A stretch of 41,776 nucleotides of DNA from Capsulimonas sp039928515 (lineage in GTDB: Bacteria > Armatimonadota > Armatimonadia > Armatimonadales > Capsulimonadaceae). The DNA is taken from the NCBI RefSeq assembly GCF_039928515.1, contig NZ_JBDSSZ010000202.1; one strand, given 5' to 3'. Positions 15,782 through 24,168 of the stretch are shown piece by piece (the stretch's first letter is position 1; every line of letters starts with the position of its first letter). Below the pieces are notes generated by a model. That model was not told where the DNA came from and searched no databases. It worked only from the letters and a program-made list of their open reading frames with translations. A program made the position numbers and the translations under genes.

Positions 15782-17464
15782 TTACTGTTCGCTGCTGTTC
15801 TGCTCGTCGTCCGATGTCACCAGCGGATTCGGCGAGGAGTTGACGGCGATGATGTACCAGAGATCGTCCTTATGGCGCAGAGTGTAAGCGACATAAACGA
15901 CTTTCTCTTCACCGGGAGCCGGATCGCCCGCCTGATCGTACGGCTGATCGCTGTCGAACGGAACCGTGTCGGTATCCTTCACTGCGGTGTCGCCGCTCGT
16001 TGCGTCGTCCGAGGTGCGGTAGATGTGCTTGCCATAGGCCGTGACATCACCGTTCTTGGCCTTGCGCAGCCGCGTGAACTTGAACGATACGGTGGACAGG
16101 CGGTCCAGCGCGTCGCGGGTGATTTGTTCGAAGTCGCCCGACGCGATCGAGTAAGCGTATTTGCGCTTCAGCAGGATGCTGACCTTGGTGTCGTCATCCC
16201 GCAGATGCTTGCGCAGCGTCGCGATGTTTCCGCTCGACCAGGCCTTGGCGATATCCGCGAACGCCGCCTGATACGTACCATCCGTATAAGCAGACTTCAC
16301 GGCCGCCTTTGCGGTCTCGCCGCCTTCGCGGATATCCGACGCCCGGTCTTCACTCGTCGTGTAGTAGTTTGTCTGGTTGTAAGTCACCTGATACGACGGC
16401 TGATAGAACGGCAGATATGGGGTCGTATAGACAGGATAGTACGGCTGGCTGAGAACGATCACCGACGGGTTGCAGATATACTGCGGGAAGCCGCCGTAGA
16501 TCGTGTAAACCGAGGGATAGATGTTATCCCCATATCCGTAGCTCGTGTAGTTGCCGTAATAGTAACCACCCAGCAGCACTGGGCCGTTGGTAATGATGGT
16601 GGTTCCACCACCGCCGTAGACATAGTTGTCGTGGTGATGATGCCGATCATCATTCCAATTCTGGTCCCAATCGCGCTGTCCCTGCGGGGTTGTCACGCGG
16701 ATCGGCTGCGAACTTTCCGGATGCAGTCGGCGATAGCTCTCCTCCGCCATATCCAGCAGTGGATTGTAGGGACGCTTGGTTTCGGTGGAAGAACCGCCAT
16801 TGCGGCCTCCGCCCCGTCCGTTCCGCGCCGTCGAGTTATTCGAATTGGAGTCATTTCGGTTCGATCCACCCTGACGCCAAAAATTGTTCTGACCGCCGTT
16901 ATTGGCGCCGCGCGATGGGTCGGTTGTGTACCCATTCTGCGTCGCGCCTGTTCCCATCGGAGGGTTGCCGTTGTTGTTGATGACGGCTCCCGGCGCGATA
17001 GCGCCACCATTGCGGCGGACATTTCCATTGGACTGTCCAAACCCATTTCCGCCGTTATTGTTGCCGACGTTATTGTTATATACCGGCGGGGTCACGGGCA
17101 TGGATTGCTGCGGCGGAGGCGTGTACTGCCTGGGAGGTCCCGGAACCGGAATATATTGAGATGGCGGCGCCACGCGGGTCGGCGCGGGCGGCGGGGTGAT
17201 ATTGACGCGCGGGGGCATGTTCTGCGGCGGCGCTGGCTGTGACGAAGGCGCATTGCGGCTATTGTCGGACGACGACGAGCTTCCGCCGGTCTGTTGCTGT
17301 TGCTGATGACCGGCGCTGGGGCCGCCACTGCGCCGGCCAAAGCCCCCCATGGATTGCGCGGAGGCCGACGTGACCGCCAAGCCGCCGGCGAGAGCGGCGG
17401 CCACGAGGGCGCGCAGGGTCTGACTTCGTTGTGAATCGTAATTGCGTGAATTTCTAAAGCGCAT
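15782..17464 (-). CDS. Secreted low-complexity Q/N/G/Y-rich protein with C-terminal folded domain
   Basis: Starting at ATG 17464, which follows AGGAGAGGA, the protein is 560 aa with a signal peptide (basic start, ALVAAALAGGLAVTSASA, cleavage near AQS). The first 200 residues are Gln, Asn, Gly, Pro and Ser-rich with a HQQQQQTGG run. Residues about 240-370 are rich in Tyr and Pro (GGYYYGNYTSYGYGDN and PYYPVYTTPYLPFYQPSY) and include a HHHH patch. The last 190 residues look globular, with an NTF2/SnoaL-like feel (AFADIAKAWSSGNIATLRKH ... DLWYIIAVNSSPN). The function is unknown. It is probably a surface or matrix protein. Confidence 0.8.
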   Translation of the reverse strand: MRFRNSRNYDSQRSQTLRALVAAALAGGLAVTSASAQSMGGFGRRSGGPSAGHQQQQQTGGSSSSSDNSRNAPSSQPAPPQNMPPRVNITPPPAPTRVAPPSQYIPVPGPPRQYTPPPQQSMPVTPPVYNNNVGNNNGGNGFGQSNGNVRRNGGAIAPGAVINNNGNPPMGTGATQNGYTTDPSRGANNGGQNNFWRQGGSNRNDSNSNNSTARNGRGGGRNGGSSTETKRPYNPLLDMAEESYRRLHPESSQPIRVTTPQGQRDWDQNWNDDRHHHHDNYVYGGGGTTIITNGPVLLGGYYYGNYTSYGYGDNIYPSVYTIYGGFPQYICNPSVIVLSQPYYPVYTTPYLPFYQPSYQVTYNQTNYYTTSEDRASDIREGGETAKAAVKSAYTDGTYQAAFADIAKAWSSGNIATLRKHLRDDDTKVSILLKRKYAYSIASGDFEQITRDALDRLSTVSFKFTRLRKAKNGDVTAYGKHIYRTSDDATSGDTAVKDTDTVPFDSDQPYDQAGDPAPGEEKVVYVAYTLRHKDDLWYIIAVNSSPNPLVTSDDEQNSSEQ

Positions 17465-17598
17465 CGTGTTTCCTCTCCTAGGCGTTGGTTTGGAAGCAAG
17501 CGCGCCTCCAGACACAGCATGATATGGTTAAATGACGGTCGCTGCGCCGCAATTGTTCCACAACGCACAAATTAATTCATTCCCAATAATATTACCCT

Positions 17599-17805
17599 CT
17601 AAGCGGCTGCCGCCAGTTCCGGAAAGCGCGGTTCGGAGGAGGAAAACTGTGGGTTCCACAGGGTCTCCCGTCGTGCGATTTCTTCGGCGATCAAGCGCGC
17701 CATGGCGGGATGCTCGCCGGCGGTGCGTGCGTACAGTGGCGCGAGATCCTCGTCGTTCATAGACGCGAGGATGCGCTGGTACGCATCATGATAATGTCTC
17801 AGCAT
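17599..17805 (-). CDS. Small hypothetical protein, 68 aa
   Basis: This short helical protein (MLRHYHDAYQRILASMNDED ... ARLIAEEIARRETLWNPQ) has no recognised domain. Its ATG lies inside the end of the DUF1361 gene (about 20-nt overlap), which suggests translational coupling in a four-gene reverse unit. Its reality rests on that position and on ordinary codon use only. Confidence 0.5.
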   Translation of the reverse strand: MLRHYHDAYQRILASMNDEDLAPLYARTAGEHPAMARLIAEEIARRETLWNPQFSSSEPRFPELAAAA

Positions 17806-18493
17806 CGTCCGAAGTTCCTTCCATGTTACGGCGGCGGCTCATACGCCAGGCAAAGCCGTCCATCCAAATATCAAAACCGATGTATAACACCCAAAGGATT
17901 ACGGCAAACCCCAGGATTAATGTTGTGGTAAACGAAGAATGGAAGCTGCTCGACATGACCGCGAAGATCTCCTTCACTCCATCCGAGCTGAACTTCCCAT
18001 GGCGGAAGACAAGGTCCCATGTGTTAAACCGAGAAATTAGCCCCAAGTAGACCCCAAGTGAACACAGAAAAAACCCCAGCGGCTTCGCCCACGCAAGCAG
18101 CTTCCCAACTCGGGCGCGCGCCAGCCGCTCCAGCGGCCAGATCGCCAGAAAGAAGGACAGCAGTCCCGCGCCGCTGTAGACGATATAAAACCCGGTCGAA
18201 ACCAGAAGGCTTACCAGAGCATCGCGGCTGCGCGTCGCGTAAAAAGAAATACGGCTCGTGGTCAAATCCTGGAGATAGTGACGCCACTCCGTCAGCAGAT
18301 AGCAGGTATTCGGCAGAAACAAGAGCCAAACCAGCAGCACCGGCGCCCACAGCCACCACCGAACCCGGTTGTCACGGCGCACGTCCTCCCGCACGCCCCG
18401 CGCGACGATCAGCGCGAGCACCACGGGAATCGCCGCCAGGAACAAGTTCCAGATGACGTTATGGGCCGGACGCAGCATAACATATTGGAGCAT
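17786..18493 (-). CDS. DUF1361 membrane protein
   Basis: This 235-aa polytopic membrane protein has about six hydrophobic helices and the DUF1361-type signature LLFLPNTCYLLTEWRHYL. The first helix is LFLAAIPVVLALIVARG. It ends in a charged cytosolic tail (RMSRRRNMEGTSDDAE). The function is not known for the family. It starts 6 nt after the winged-helix regulator gene, in one unit with it. Confidence 0.85.
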   Translation of the reverse strand: MLQYVMLRPAHNVIWNLFLAAIPVVLALIVARGVREDVRRDNRVRWWLWAPVLLVWLLFLPNTCYLLTEWRHYLQDLTTSRISFYATRSRDALVSLLVSTGFYIVYSGAGLLSFFLAIWPLERLARARVGKLLAWAKPLGFFLCSLGVYLGLISRFNTWDLVFRHGKFSSDGVKEIFAVMSSSFHSSFTTTLILGFAVILWVLYIGFDIWMDGFAWRMSRRRNMEGTSDDAETLS

Positions 18494-18499
18494 AATGGT

Positions 18500-18835
18500 T
18501 TAGGAGCCCTGCCCCGCCGCCTGCACGATCCGCTCCAGCGCGCCTAAGTAATCATGGAAGGCTTTTCGTCCGGCGTCAGTGGGGGTGTAAGTCGTATGCG
18601 GCTTCTTGCGGACGAACTCCTTGCGACTCAAAATATAGCCTGCATCCTCTAATTTAGTGAGGTGGATGGAGAGGTTGCCGTCGGTGACGTTCAGTGTCTC
18701 CTTGAGGAACCGGAAGTCAGCCTCCTGGCTCGCCATCAGAGCCGACATGATCCCTAATCGCACCTTCTGGTGGATGATCTCGTCGAGCGATTCGACCGAT
18801 GCGAACAGCGCCGATGGGGCGCCCTCTGCTACCAT
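18500..18835 (-). CDS. Winged-helix transcription regulator
   Basis: This 111-aa protein is a single winged-helix domain of the MarR/ArsR-like PF13601 type: HQKVRLGIMSALM, then DFRFLKETLNVTDGNLSIHL as the recognition helix region, then a wing (KEFVRKKPHTTYTPTDAGR). No sensor domain or Cys metal site is present. Its ATG overlaps the stop of the upstream membrane protein by 7 nt (ATGGTAG). Co-expression with a membrane partner is common in this family and suggests joint sensing. Confidence 0.9.
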   Translation of the reverse strand: MVAEGAPSALFASVESLDEIIHQKVRLGIMSALMASQEADFRFLKETLNVTDGNLSIHLTKLEDAGYILSRKEFVRKKPHTTYTPTDAGRKAFHDYLGALERIVQAAGQGS

Positions 18836-19449
18836 CCGTGACGCCTCGCAATCGCCACGCCGTAGACGATATGAAAGCCGCCGAACGCGATGGCCATCAT
18901 CGGCAGCTGATACGAAAGAGAAAGAAGCAAGGTGACCGCCCCGGCAAGCACGAAGGCGACGCCGAGATAGGTGACGGGGCGGGCGGAGAATAAGCCGACG
19001 GCGCTGATGGCCAGCCCATAACAGAGCATCCAGATTCCGCAGATGTGAAGCGCGAGGCCGTGCATGGAGAAAAAGGCGGTGAGAACCGCAGCGCCGAGAA
19101 ACGCCGGAAGCGCCGCTATCGCGACATGCGCGCCGAGGCGTGAAACGACGTGCTTCCCCACCCTGCGCGCGCGGATCTTGTTGCAGAGAAACTCCGCGCT
19201 GACGGCCAGGATCAGCGCCGTCAGCCAGATGCCCGCAAGCGTCGGCAGAGCGCCTGGCGCCGTTTGGCCGATGTCATGGCGCAGAGCGACGACCCGATAG
19301 GTCGCCCAAACAGCCGCCAGCGCGATCAATCCGATCAGGACTCCGGACCATCCCGAAAGCGTCGAATACTGCGTCGAACGCTCCATCGTTTGCCGGATGA
19401 CCCGGAGGTTTTCCCGCGCTTCATCCAGCGGGGAGATCAATGCGGACAT
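18829..19449 (-). CDS. Membrane protein with about five helices, partner of the regulator
   Basis: Starting at ATG 19449, which has GAGAGG about 7 nt before it, the protein is 206 aa. The soluble N-terminus (MSALISPLDEARENLRVIRQ) is followed by several membrane helices. The first is GWSGVLIGLIALAAVWATY. A longer reading to 19548 would run through the promoter and is rejected. The family is not recognised by name. It is the first gene of a four-gene reverse unit with the winged-helix regulator. Confidence 0.8.
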   Translation of the reverse strand: MSALISPLDEARENLRVIRQTMERSTQYSTLSGWSGVLIGLIALAAVWATYRVVALRHDIGQTAPGALPTLAGIWLTALILAVSAEFLCNKIRARRVGKHVVSRLGAHVAIAALPAFLGAAVLTAFFSMHGLALHICGIWMLCYGLAISAVGLFSARPVTYLGVAFVLAGAVTLLLSLSYQLPMMAIAFGGFHIVYGVAIARRHGW

Positions 19450-19493
19450 GCTTGAACCTCTCAAAACTTTAACATACAAAGTGCTTTGATTAC

Positions 19494-19523
19494 AGTATAG
19501 CAAATACGAGGCGCGGCTGTCAA
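19494..19523 (-). promoter_or_regulatory. Promoter of the membrane protein-regulator unit
   Basis: On the reverse strand TTGACA (19523-19518), an 18-nt spacer and TATACT (19499-19494), about 45 nt before the start codon at 19449. Confidence 0.75.
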
Positions 19524-19606
19524 GAAGAGATCGCAAATTCGCATCCACCGTTATTTTCCAATGGGGAGCAAAGCCATCTTCCCATCCAATTGTTCTCGTC
19601 CGTCAA

Positions 19607-19635
19607 TTGACATTCAGAGTAAAAAATGCTATTCT
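19607..19635 (+). promoter_or_regulatory. Promoter of the GH57 gene
   Basis: TTGACA (19607-19612), a 17-nt spacer and TATTCT (19630-19635) preceded by TGC as an extended -10. The ATG is at 19669, with an AGGACGAGG ribosome-binding region. Confidence 0.75.
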
Positions 19636-19668
19636 GCTGTTAGATTTACCAGGACGAGGTTGTAGATA

Positions 19669-21414
19669 ATGAGCGAGCCGCTGGGGACCTTTTCATTCGT
19701 ATTGCACTCCCATATCCCCTATGTCCTCGCCCACGGACGCTCTCCCCATGGAACCGATTGGCTTTCCGAGGCCGCCGCGGAAACATATCTTCCCCTGCTC
19801 GACGTTTGCCATCGATTGATCGATGAAGGTCTTTCGCCGAAGATCACCCTTGGGCTCACCCCCATTCTTGTCGAGCAATTGCGCGATCCCACTTTCCATG
19901 ACGAGCTGCTGGGGTATCTGCGGGAAAAGATCAAATCGGCCGCACAAAATGAGGAACAGTTCCGGCGCGAAGGCAACTATCATATGGCCTATCTTGCCCG
20001 TTACTGGGAAGATTGGTACACAAAGGCGCTTACGGATTTCCGGGACCGTTACGGCTGCCATATCGTCGGCGCGTTCGCCGCGCTTCAGGATGCCGGTCAT
20101 ATCGAGATCATCACCAGCAGCGCCACGCATGGTTACTCCGCTCTGCTCTCTCAGGATTCGAGCATCCAGGCGCAGGTGAAGCAGGGGATCGCCGCCTACA
20201 AGAAGCACTTCGGACGCAGTCCGCGCGGTTACTGGCTGCCGGAATGTTCCTATCGGCCCCGTTACCATTGGGTGGCGCCCGAGACCGTGCCGGGCGTCAC
20301 CAAGACGGCGCATCTGCGCAAAGGAGTCGATGAGTTCCTTTCGGAAAACGGCATTGAGTTCTTCTTCGTGGACGGGCATCTGCTCAAAGGCGGCGAAGCG
20401 CTTGGCGTTTACGCCGATAAGTTCGGTCCGCTCAAAGAGATCTGGAAGCAGTTCTCCAAGGAAAGCGTCAAGGTCGAATACCGTCCTTATACTCCCTACC
20501 AGGCGTACAACGTCAACTCGTCGGGCGATCCAGATCAGCGGCCCGTCGCCGTTCTAGGACGCGACGCGGCGACCGGCACGCAGGTTTGGAGCGGCGAGCA
20601 CGGCTATCCGGGCGACGAGTGGTACCTGGAGTTCCACAAGAAATACGTCACCCCGAACGAGAAGAGCCTTGGGCTGCGCTACTGGCGCATCAGCCAGGAC
20701 AAGGCCGATATTGGGGCGAAGCATCTGTATGAGCCGCATCAGGCCGAGGCGCGATCGCGCGATCACGCCGCGCACTTCATTCCTCTGATCAAGGGAGTAT
20801 TACGCGAGCAGAACGATCCCTCCTCCGTCATCGCCGCGATCTATGATACGGAGCTTTACGGGCATTGGTGGTTCGAGGGACCGCAGTGGCTTTACCATGT
20901 GATCAAGCAGCTGGCGCAGGATCCTGAAGTTGAGCTTCGAACCGTCAGCGAGTATTTGGAGGCGTACCCGCCCAAGAATACCGTGAACCTACCCGAAGGC
21001 TCTTGGGGTGAGGGCGGTTTCCACTTCATCTGGCTGAACGAGGAAACCGCGTGGTCGTGGAAGCTCGTTTACGAGACGGAGATCGAGATTTCGGCTCTGG
21101 CGCGTGAGTTCGGAGACAATGAACCCGCCGCGCCGATCCTTAAGCAGGCGGCGCGCGAAGCGCTGCTGCTGATGGCGTCGGACTGGCAGTTCTGTATTTC
21201 GACCGGCGGAGCTAAGGATTATTCCGAGATCCGCCTGAGAAACCACTACGACAACTTTAAGGCTCTTTCTTCCCTGGTTCGGCGGGCCGCGTCGGGGGAA
21301 CAATTGTCCATAGGCGACTGGAAGAACATCGCCGAATGCGAAAGCCGAGACTGCGTGTTCCCCGACATCGAACCGAAGTGGTTCGCCGAAGTGGAGCGCC
21401 CGGCGACGGAATAG
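19669..21414 (+). CDS. GH57 1,4-alpha-glucan branching enzyme
   Basis: This 581-aa cytosolic enzyme belongs to glycoside hydrolase family 57, probably forming alpha-1,6 branches in glycogen-like glucan. The N-terminus FSFVLHSHIPYVLAHG gives the family's HxHxPY-like start. The nucleophile region is WLPECSYRPRY with E192, and the acid/base region is IYDTELYGHWWFEGP with D393. The C-terminal helical region (WLNEETAWSWKLVYETE, residues about 450-560) matches branching enzymes rather than amylases. The length is near the family's usual 530-580 aa. It has its own promoter. The next gene starts 105 nt on and may be co-transcribed. Confidence 0.9.
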   Translation: MSEPLGTFSFVLHSHIPYVLAHGRSPHGTDWLSEAAAETYLPLLDVCHRLIDEGLSPKITLGLTPILVEQLRDPTFHDELLGYLREKIKSAAQNEEQFRREGNYHMAYLARYWEDWYTKALTDFRDRYGCHIVGAFAALQDAGHIEIITSSATHGYSALLSQDSSIQAQVKQGIAAYKKHFGRSPRGYWLPECSYRPRYHWVAPETVPGVTKTAHLRKGVDEFLSENGIEFFFVDGHLLKGGEALGVYADKFGPLKEIWKQFSKESVKVEYRPYTPYQAYNVNSSGDPDQRPVAVLGRDAATGTQVWSGEHGYPGDEWYLEFHKKYVTPNEKSLGLRYWRISQDKADIGAKHLYEPHQAEARSRDHAAHFIPLIKGVLREQNDPSSVIAAIYDTELYGHWWFEGPQWLYHVIKQLAQDPEVELRTVSEYLEAYPPKNTVNLPEGSWGEGGFHFIWLNEETAWSWKLVYETEIEISALAREFGDNEPAAPILKQAAREALLLMASDWQFCISTGGAKDYSEIRLRNHYDNFKALSSLVRRAASGEQLSIGDWKNIAECESRDCVFPDIEPKWFAEVERPATE

Positions 21415-21519
21415 ACGCTTAGTTTTCGCTCGATGACTGCATAATATATCCGATGATCACAATCGGCCAACGATGGAAGAGCTGTTTTTAATAGCGTACT
21501 TGGATGAGGAGATAACAAC

Positions 21520-24018
21520 ATGAAAGCCGTTGTGATGGCGGGCGGAGAAGGCACACGGTTGCGTCCGCTCACCTCGAACCGACCGAAACCTTTAGTGCCG
21601 ATCTTGAACAAGCCCTGTATGCAGCATACGATCGAGCTGCTCAAGAGATTTGGCGTGACAGATATCGTCGTGACGCTCTACTACTTAGCCGATGAGATCG
21701 AAGGTTACTTCGGCGACGGCTCGGAGCTGGGCGTCAATTTGATCTATACCGTGGAAGACACTCCGCTCGGCACCGCCGGCAGCGTCAAAAAAGCCGAAGA
21801 GTATCTTAAAGACGACACTTTTATCATCGTCTCTGGCGACGCCCTGACGGACATCGATTTGGAGAAGGCTCTAACCTTCCACCGCGAGCATGAGTCGATG
21901 GCGACTCTGGTCCTCCAGCATGTGGAGAACCCGCTGGAGTTCGGCGTTGTCATTACGGACGAAGAGGGACGTATTCGGCGATTTTTGGAGAAGCCAAGCT
22001 GGGGCGAGGTGTTTTCGGACACCGTCAACACCGGCATGTATATTCTGGAGCCCTCCATCTTCGAATACATGGAGCCGGAGAAGTCTTACGACTGGTCTCA
22101 GGACATCTTCCCGCGGATTTTGCAGGAAGAAAAGCCGATGTTCGGCTACGTCATGGGCGAGTATTGGACGGACGTGGGCTCCCTGCAGCAGTACCGCCAG
22201 GCGCAGTACGAGATGCTCCAGGGCAAGACAGAACTGCCGATCGAAGGACGCCGCGAAGGCGGCTCGATCTGGATCGGCGAAGGCACGGAGATCGACCCGA
22301 CGGCCCAGCTGATGGGACCGCTGCTGATCGGCAAGAACTGCCGAATCAAGGCTGGCGCGCACGTCGGCCCGGAAACCGTGATCGGCGATAACTGTCTGAT
22401 CGAGGAAGGCGCCATCCTCCAGCGCGCCATCGTCTGGGACAGCAACTATATCGGCGCCCGCACAAAGCTGACGGGCTGCACCATCTGCTTCCGGAATACC
22501 ATCAAAGACGATTGTATTATCCAGGAGGGCGCGGTGGTCGGAGACCGGTGTCATATCGAAAGCGGCAGCAACATCCGCCCACTGGTCAAACTCTGGCCGG
22601 ATAAGATCATCGAAGGCGGCTCTGTCGTCACAATGAGCCTGATCTGGGGCAGCAAGTGGCAGGGATCGCTGTTCCGAAACCTGGGCGTCTCGGGGATCGC
22701 CAACGTCGAAATGACGCCGGACTTCCTGACCAAGCTCGGCGCTTCCTATGGCGCCTTCTTGAAGAAGGGCTCGACCGTCATCACCAGCCGCGACTCGGCG
22801 CCAGTCTGCCGCATGCTGAAGCGCGCGCTGATCGCCGGACTCGCCTCGGTTGGGGCGAATATTCTCGACAACGAAGGCATGCCGCTTCCGCTGTCCCGCC
22901 ACTCGATCCGGGCGAATAACGCCGCCGGCGGCGTGCACATCCGTCTGGCGCCCGATCAGCCCAATTTGGCCCTGGTCGAGTTCTTCGACAAGAACGGCAT
23001 CTATCTTTCGACCAACGGTCAGCGCAAGATCGAAACGATCTTCTACCGCGAGGACTTTGGCCGGACCGATCCGAACGAAGTCGGCGAGATCAATTACGTC
23101 TCGCGCGCCATCGAACGGTACAGCCACGACTTCTTCCGGCTTCTGAACATCGAAGCCGTACAGAACTGCGGTTTCAAAGTCGTCGTCGATTACTCCTACG
23201 GCCGTATCTCGGGCGTCCTGCCCCAGATGCTCGGCCAGCTGGAAACCGAGACGATTGCGCTAAACGCCTACACGGATCCGAAAAAGGCTCCCAAGACCAA
23301 AGCTGAGCGCAAGGCGCTGGTGGAGAACCTGGCGGCCACCGTCTCCACGCTGAAAGCGAGCCTCGGAGTCGCTCTGGAGTTTGACGGCGAGCGTTTATCG
23401 GTCGTCGATGAAACCGGCAGTATTCTGTCGGGCGCCGACCTGCTCGCAACCTTCGCCCTGCTCGTGGCGCGCGCCAAACCCGGCGCCCAGGTCGCCGTTC
23501 CGGTCACGGCCCCCTCCTCCATCGAAACTGTGATGGCGCAGTACGGCGGCGGAGTCATCCGCACCAAGACCGACGTTCGCTCCTTGATGGCGACGGCGTC
23601 CGAAGGCAAGGAAGGGATCGTTCTCGCGGGAGACACCGAAGGCGGATTCATCTTCCCGGAGTTCAACCCGGCCTTCGACGGCCTGTACTCCTTCGCGAAA
23701 CTGCTGGAGATGCTCGCCGTGCAAAACACGACCCTCAGCGAGGTTCGCTCGCTGCTGCCGAAGTACTACATGGCCTCCGAGATCGTCAACTGCCCGTGGG
23801 AAGTCAAGGGCCGCATCATGCGCGTCCTCATGGAAGACACCCACGACGCTCACACGGAGCTGATCGACGGCATCAAGATCTACCGCGACGGCGGCTGGAC
23901 CCTCGTCCTTCCCGACGCCTCCGAGCCGTACTTCCGCATCTTCGCCGAAGCCGAAACACAGGACAAAGCCAACGAAATGGTTCATCGCTACGTCCTGCGC
24001 ATCAGCGCTCTCAAGTAG
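21520..24018 (+). CDS. Sugar nucleotidyltransferase / phosphohexomutase-like fusion
   Basis: This 832-aa three-part protein has a nucleotidyltransferase (residues 1-235: MAGGEGTRLRPLTSNRPKPL, SGDALTDIDL, WTDVGSLQQY), a left-handed beta-helix (about 250-370) and a phosphohexomutase-like region (about 385-832). The usual annotation is mannose-1-phosphate guanylyltransferase. The mutase half lacks the phosphoserine loop: where TASHNP is expected it reads RLAP (475-478). The metal loop DxDxDR is E620-F-D622-G-E624-R. The sugar-binding loop GDTEGGFIFPEF is recognisable. I infer an active transferase with a regulatory or altered mutase half. GAGGAG lies upstream, and a strong terminator follows. 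Confidence 0.9.
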   Translation: MKAVVMAGGEGTRLRPLTSNRPKPLVPILNKPCMQHTIELLKRFGVTDIVVTLYYLADEIEGYFGDGSELGVNLIYTVEDTPLGTAGSVKKAEEYLKDDTFIIVSGDALTDIDLEKALTFHREHESMATLVLQHVENPLEFGVVITDEEGRIRRFLEKPSWGEVFSDTVNTGMYILEPSIFEYMEPEKSYDWSQDIFPRILQEEKPMFGYVMGEYWTDVGSLQQYRQAQYEMLQGKTELPIEGRREGGSIWIGEGTEIDPTAQLMGPLLIGKNCRIKAGAHVGPETVIGDNCLIEEGAILQRAIVWDSNYIGARTKLTGCTICFRNTIKDDCIIQEGAVVGDRCHIESGSNIRPLVKLWPDKIIEGGSVVTMSLIWGSKWQGSLFRNLGVSGIANVEMTPDFLTKLGASYGAFLKKGSTVITSRDSAPVCRMLKRALIAGLASVGANILDNEGMPLPLSRHSIRANNAAGGVHIRLAPDQPNLALVEFFDKNGIYLSTNGQRKIETIFYREDFGRTDPNEVGEINYVSRAIERYSHDFFRLLNIEAVQNCGFKVVVDYSYGRISGVLPQMLGQLETETIALNAYTDPKKAPKTKAERKALVENLAATVSTLKASLGVALEFDGERLSVVDETGSILSGADLLATFALLVARAKPGAQVAVPVTAPSSIETVMAQYGGGVIRTKTDVRSLMATASEGKEGIVLAGDTEGGFIFPEFNPAFDGLYSFAKLLEMLAVQNTTLSEVRSLLPKYYMASEIVNCPWEVKGRIMRVLMEDTHDAHTELIDGIKIYRDGGWTLVLPDASEPYFRIFAEAETQDKANEMVHRYVLRISALK

Positions 24019-24036
24019 CAAATCCTGCTCAAGCAC

Positions 24037-24076
24037 TAAAAAAGCCCGTTCGCCTTTGGCGAACGGGCTTTCTTTT
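24037..24076 (+). terminator. Rho-independent terminator
   Basis: A perfect stem of about 14 bp (aaagcccgttcgcc / ggcgaacgggcttt) with a TTT loop is followed by tcttttc, 20 nt after the stop at 24018. Confidence 0.9.
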
Positions 24077-24114
24077 CATCGCTATCAAATGGGTTAAAAG
24101 GGAGGGTAAGAGTG

Positions 24115-24137
24115 TATAATCAATCCAAAATCAATCC
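24115..24137 (+). promoter_or_regulatory. -10 box with 11-bp phased direct repeat
   Basis: TATAAT at 24115-24120 overlaps the first of two ATCAATCC copies (24119-24126 and 24130-24137), spaced 11 bp. No good -35 is seen, so an activator or repressor site is plausible. The start codon is at 24169. Confidence 0.45.
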
Positions 24138-24168
24138 GAATTCTCCATCCGCTGCACGTCAATAACCC

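Noticed and set aside
15767..17242. 491-aa open frame on the forward strand
   Set aside because: It lies opposite the secreted Q/N/Y-rich gene, has no domain, is Val/Ile/Arg-rich in the way of antisense GC-rich frames, and lacks a start signal.
21871..23127. 418-aa open frame on the reverse strand
   Set aside because: Antisense shadow of the nucleotidyltransferase fusion, with no recognisable motif.
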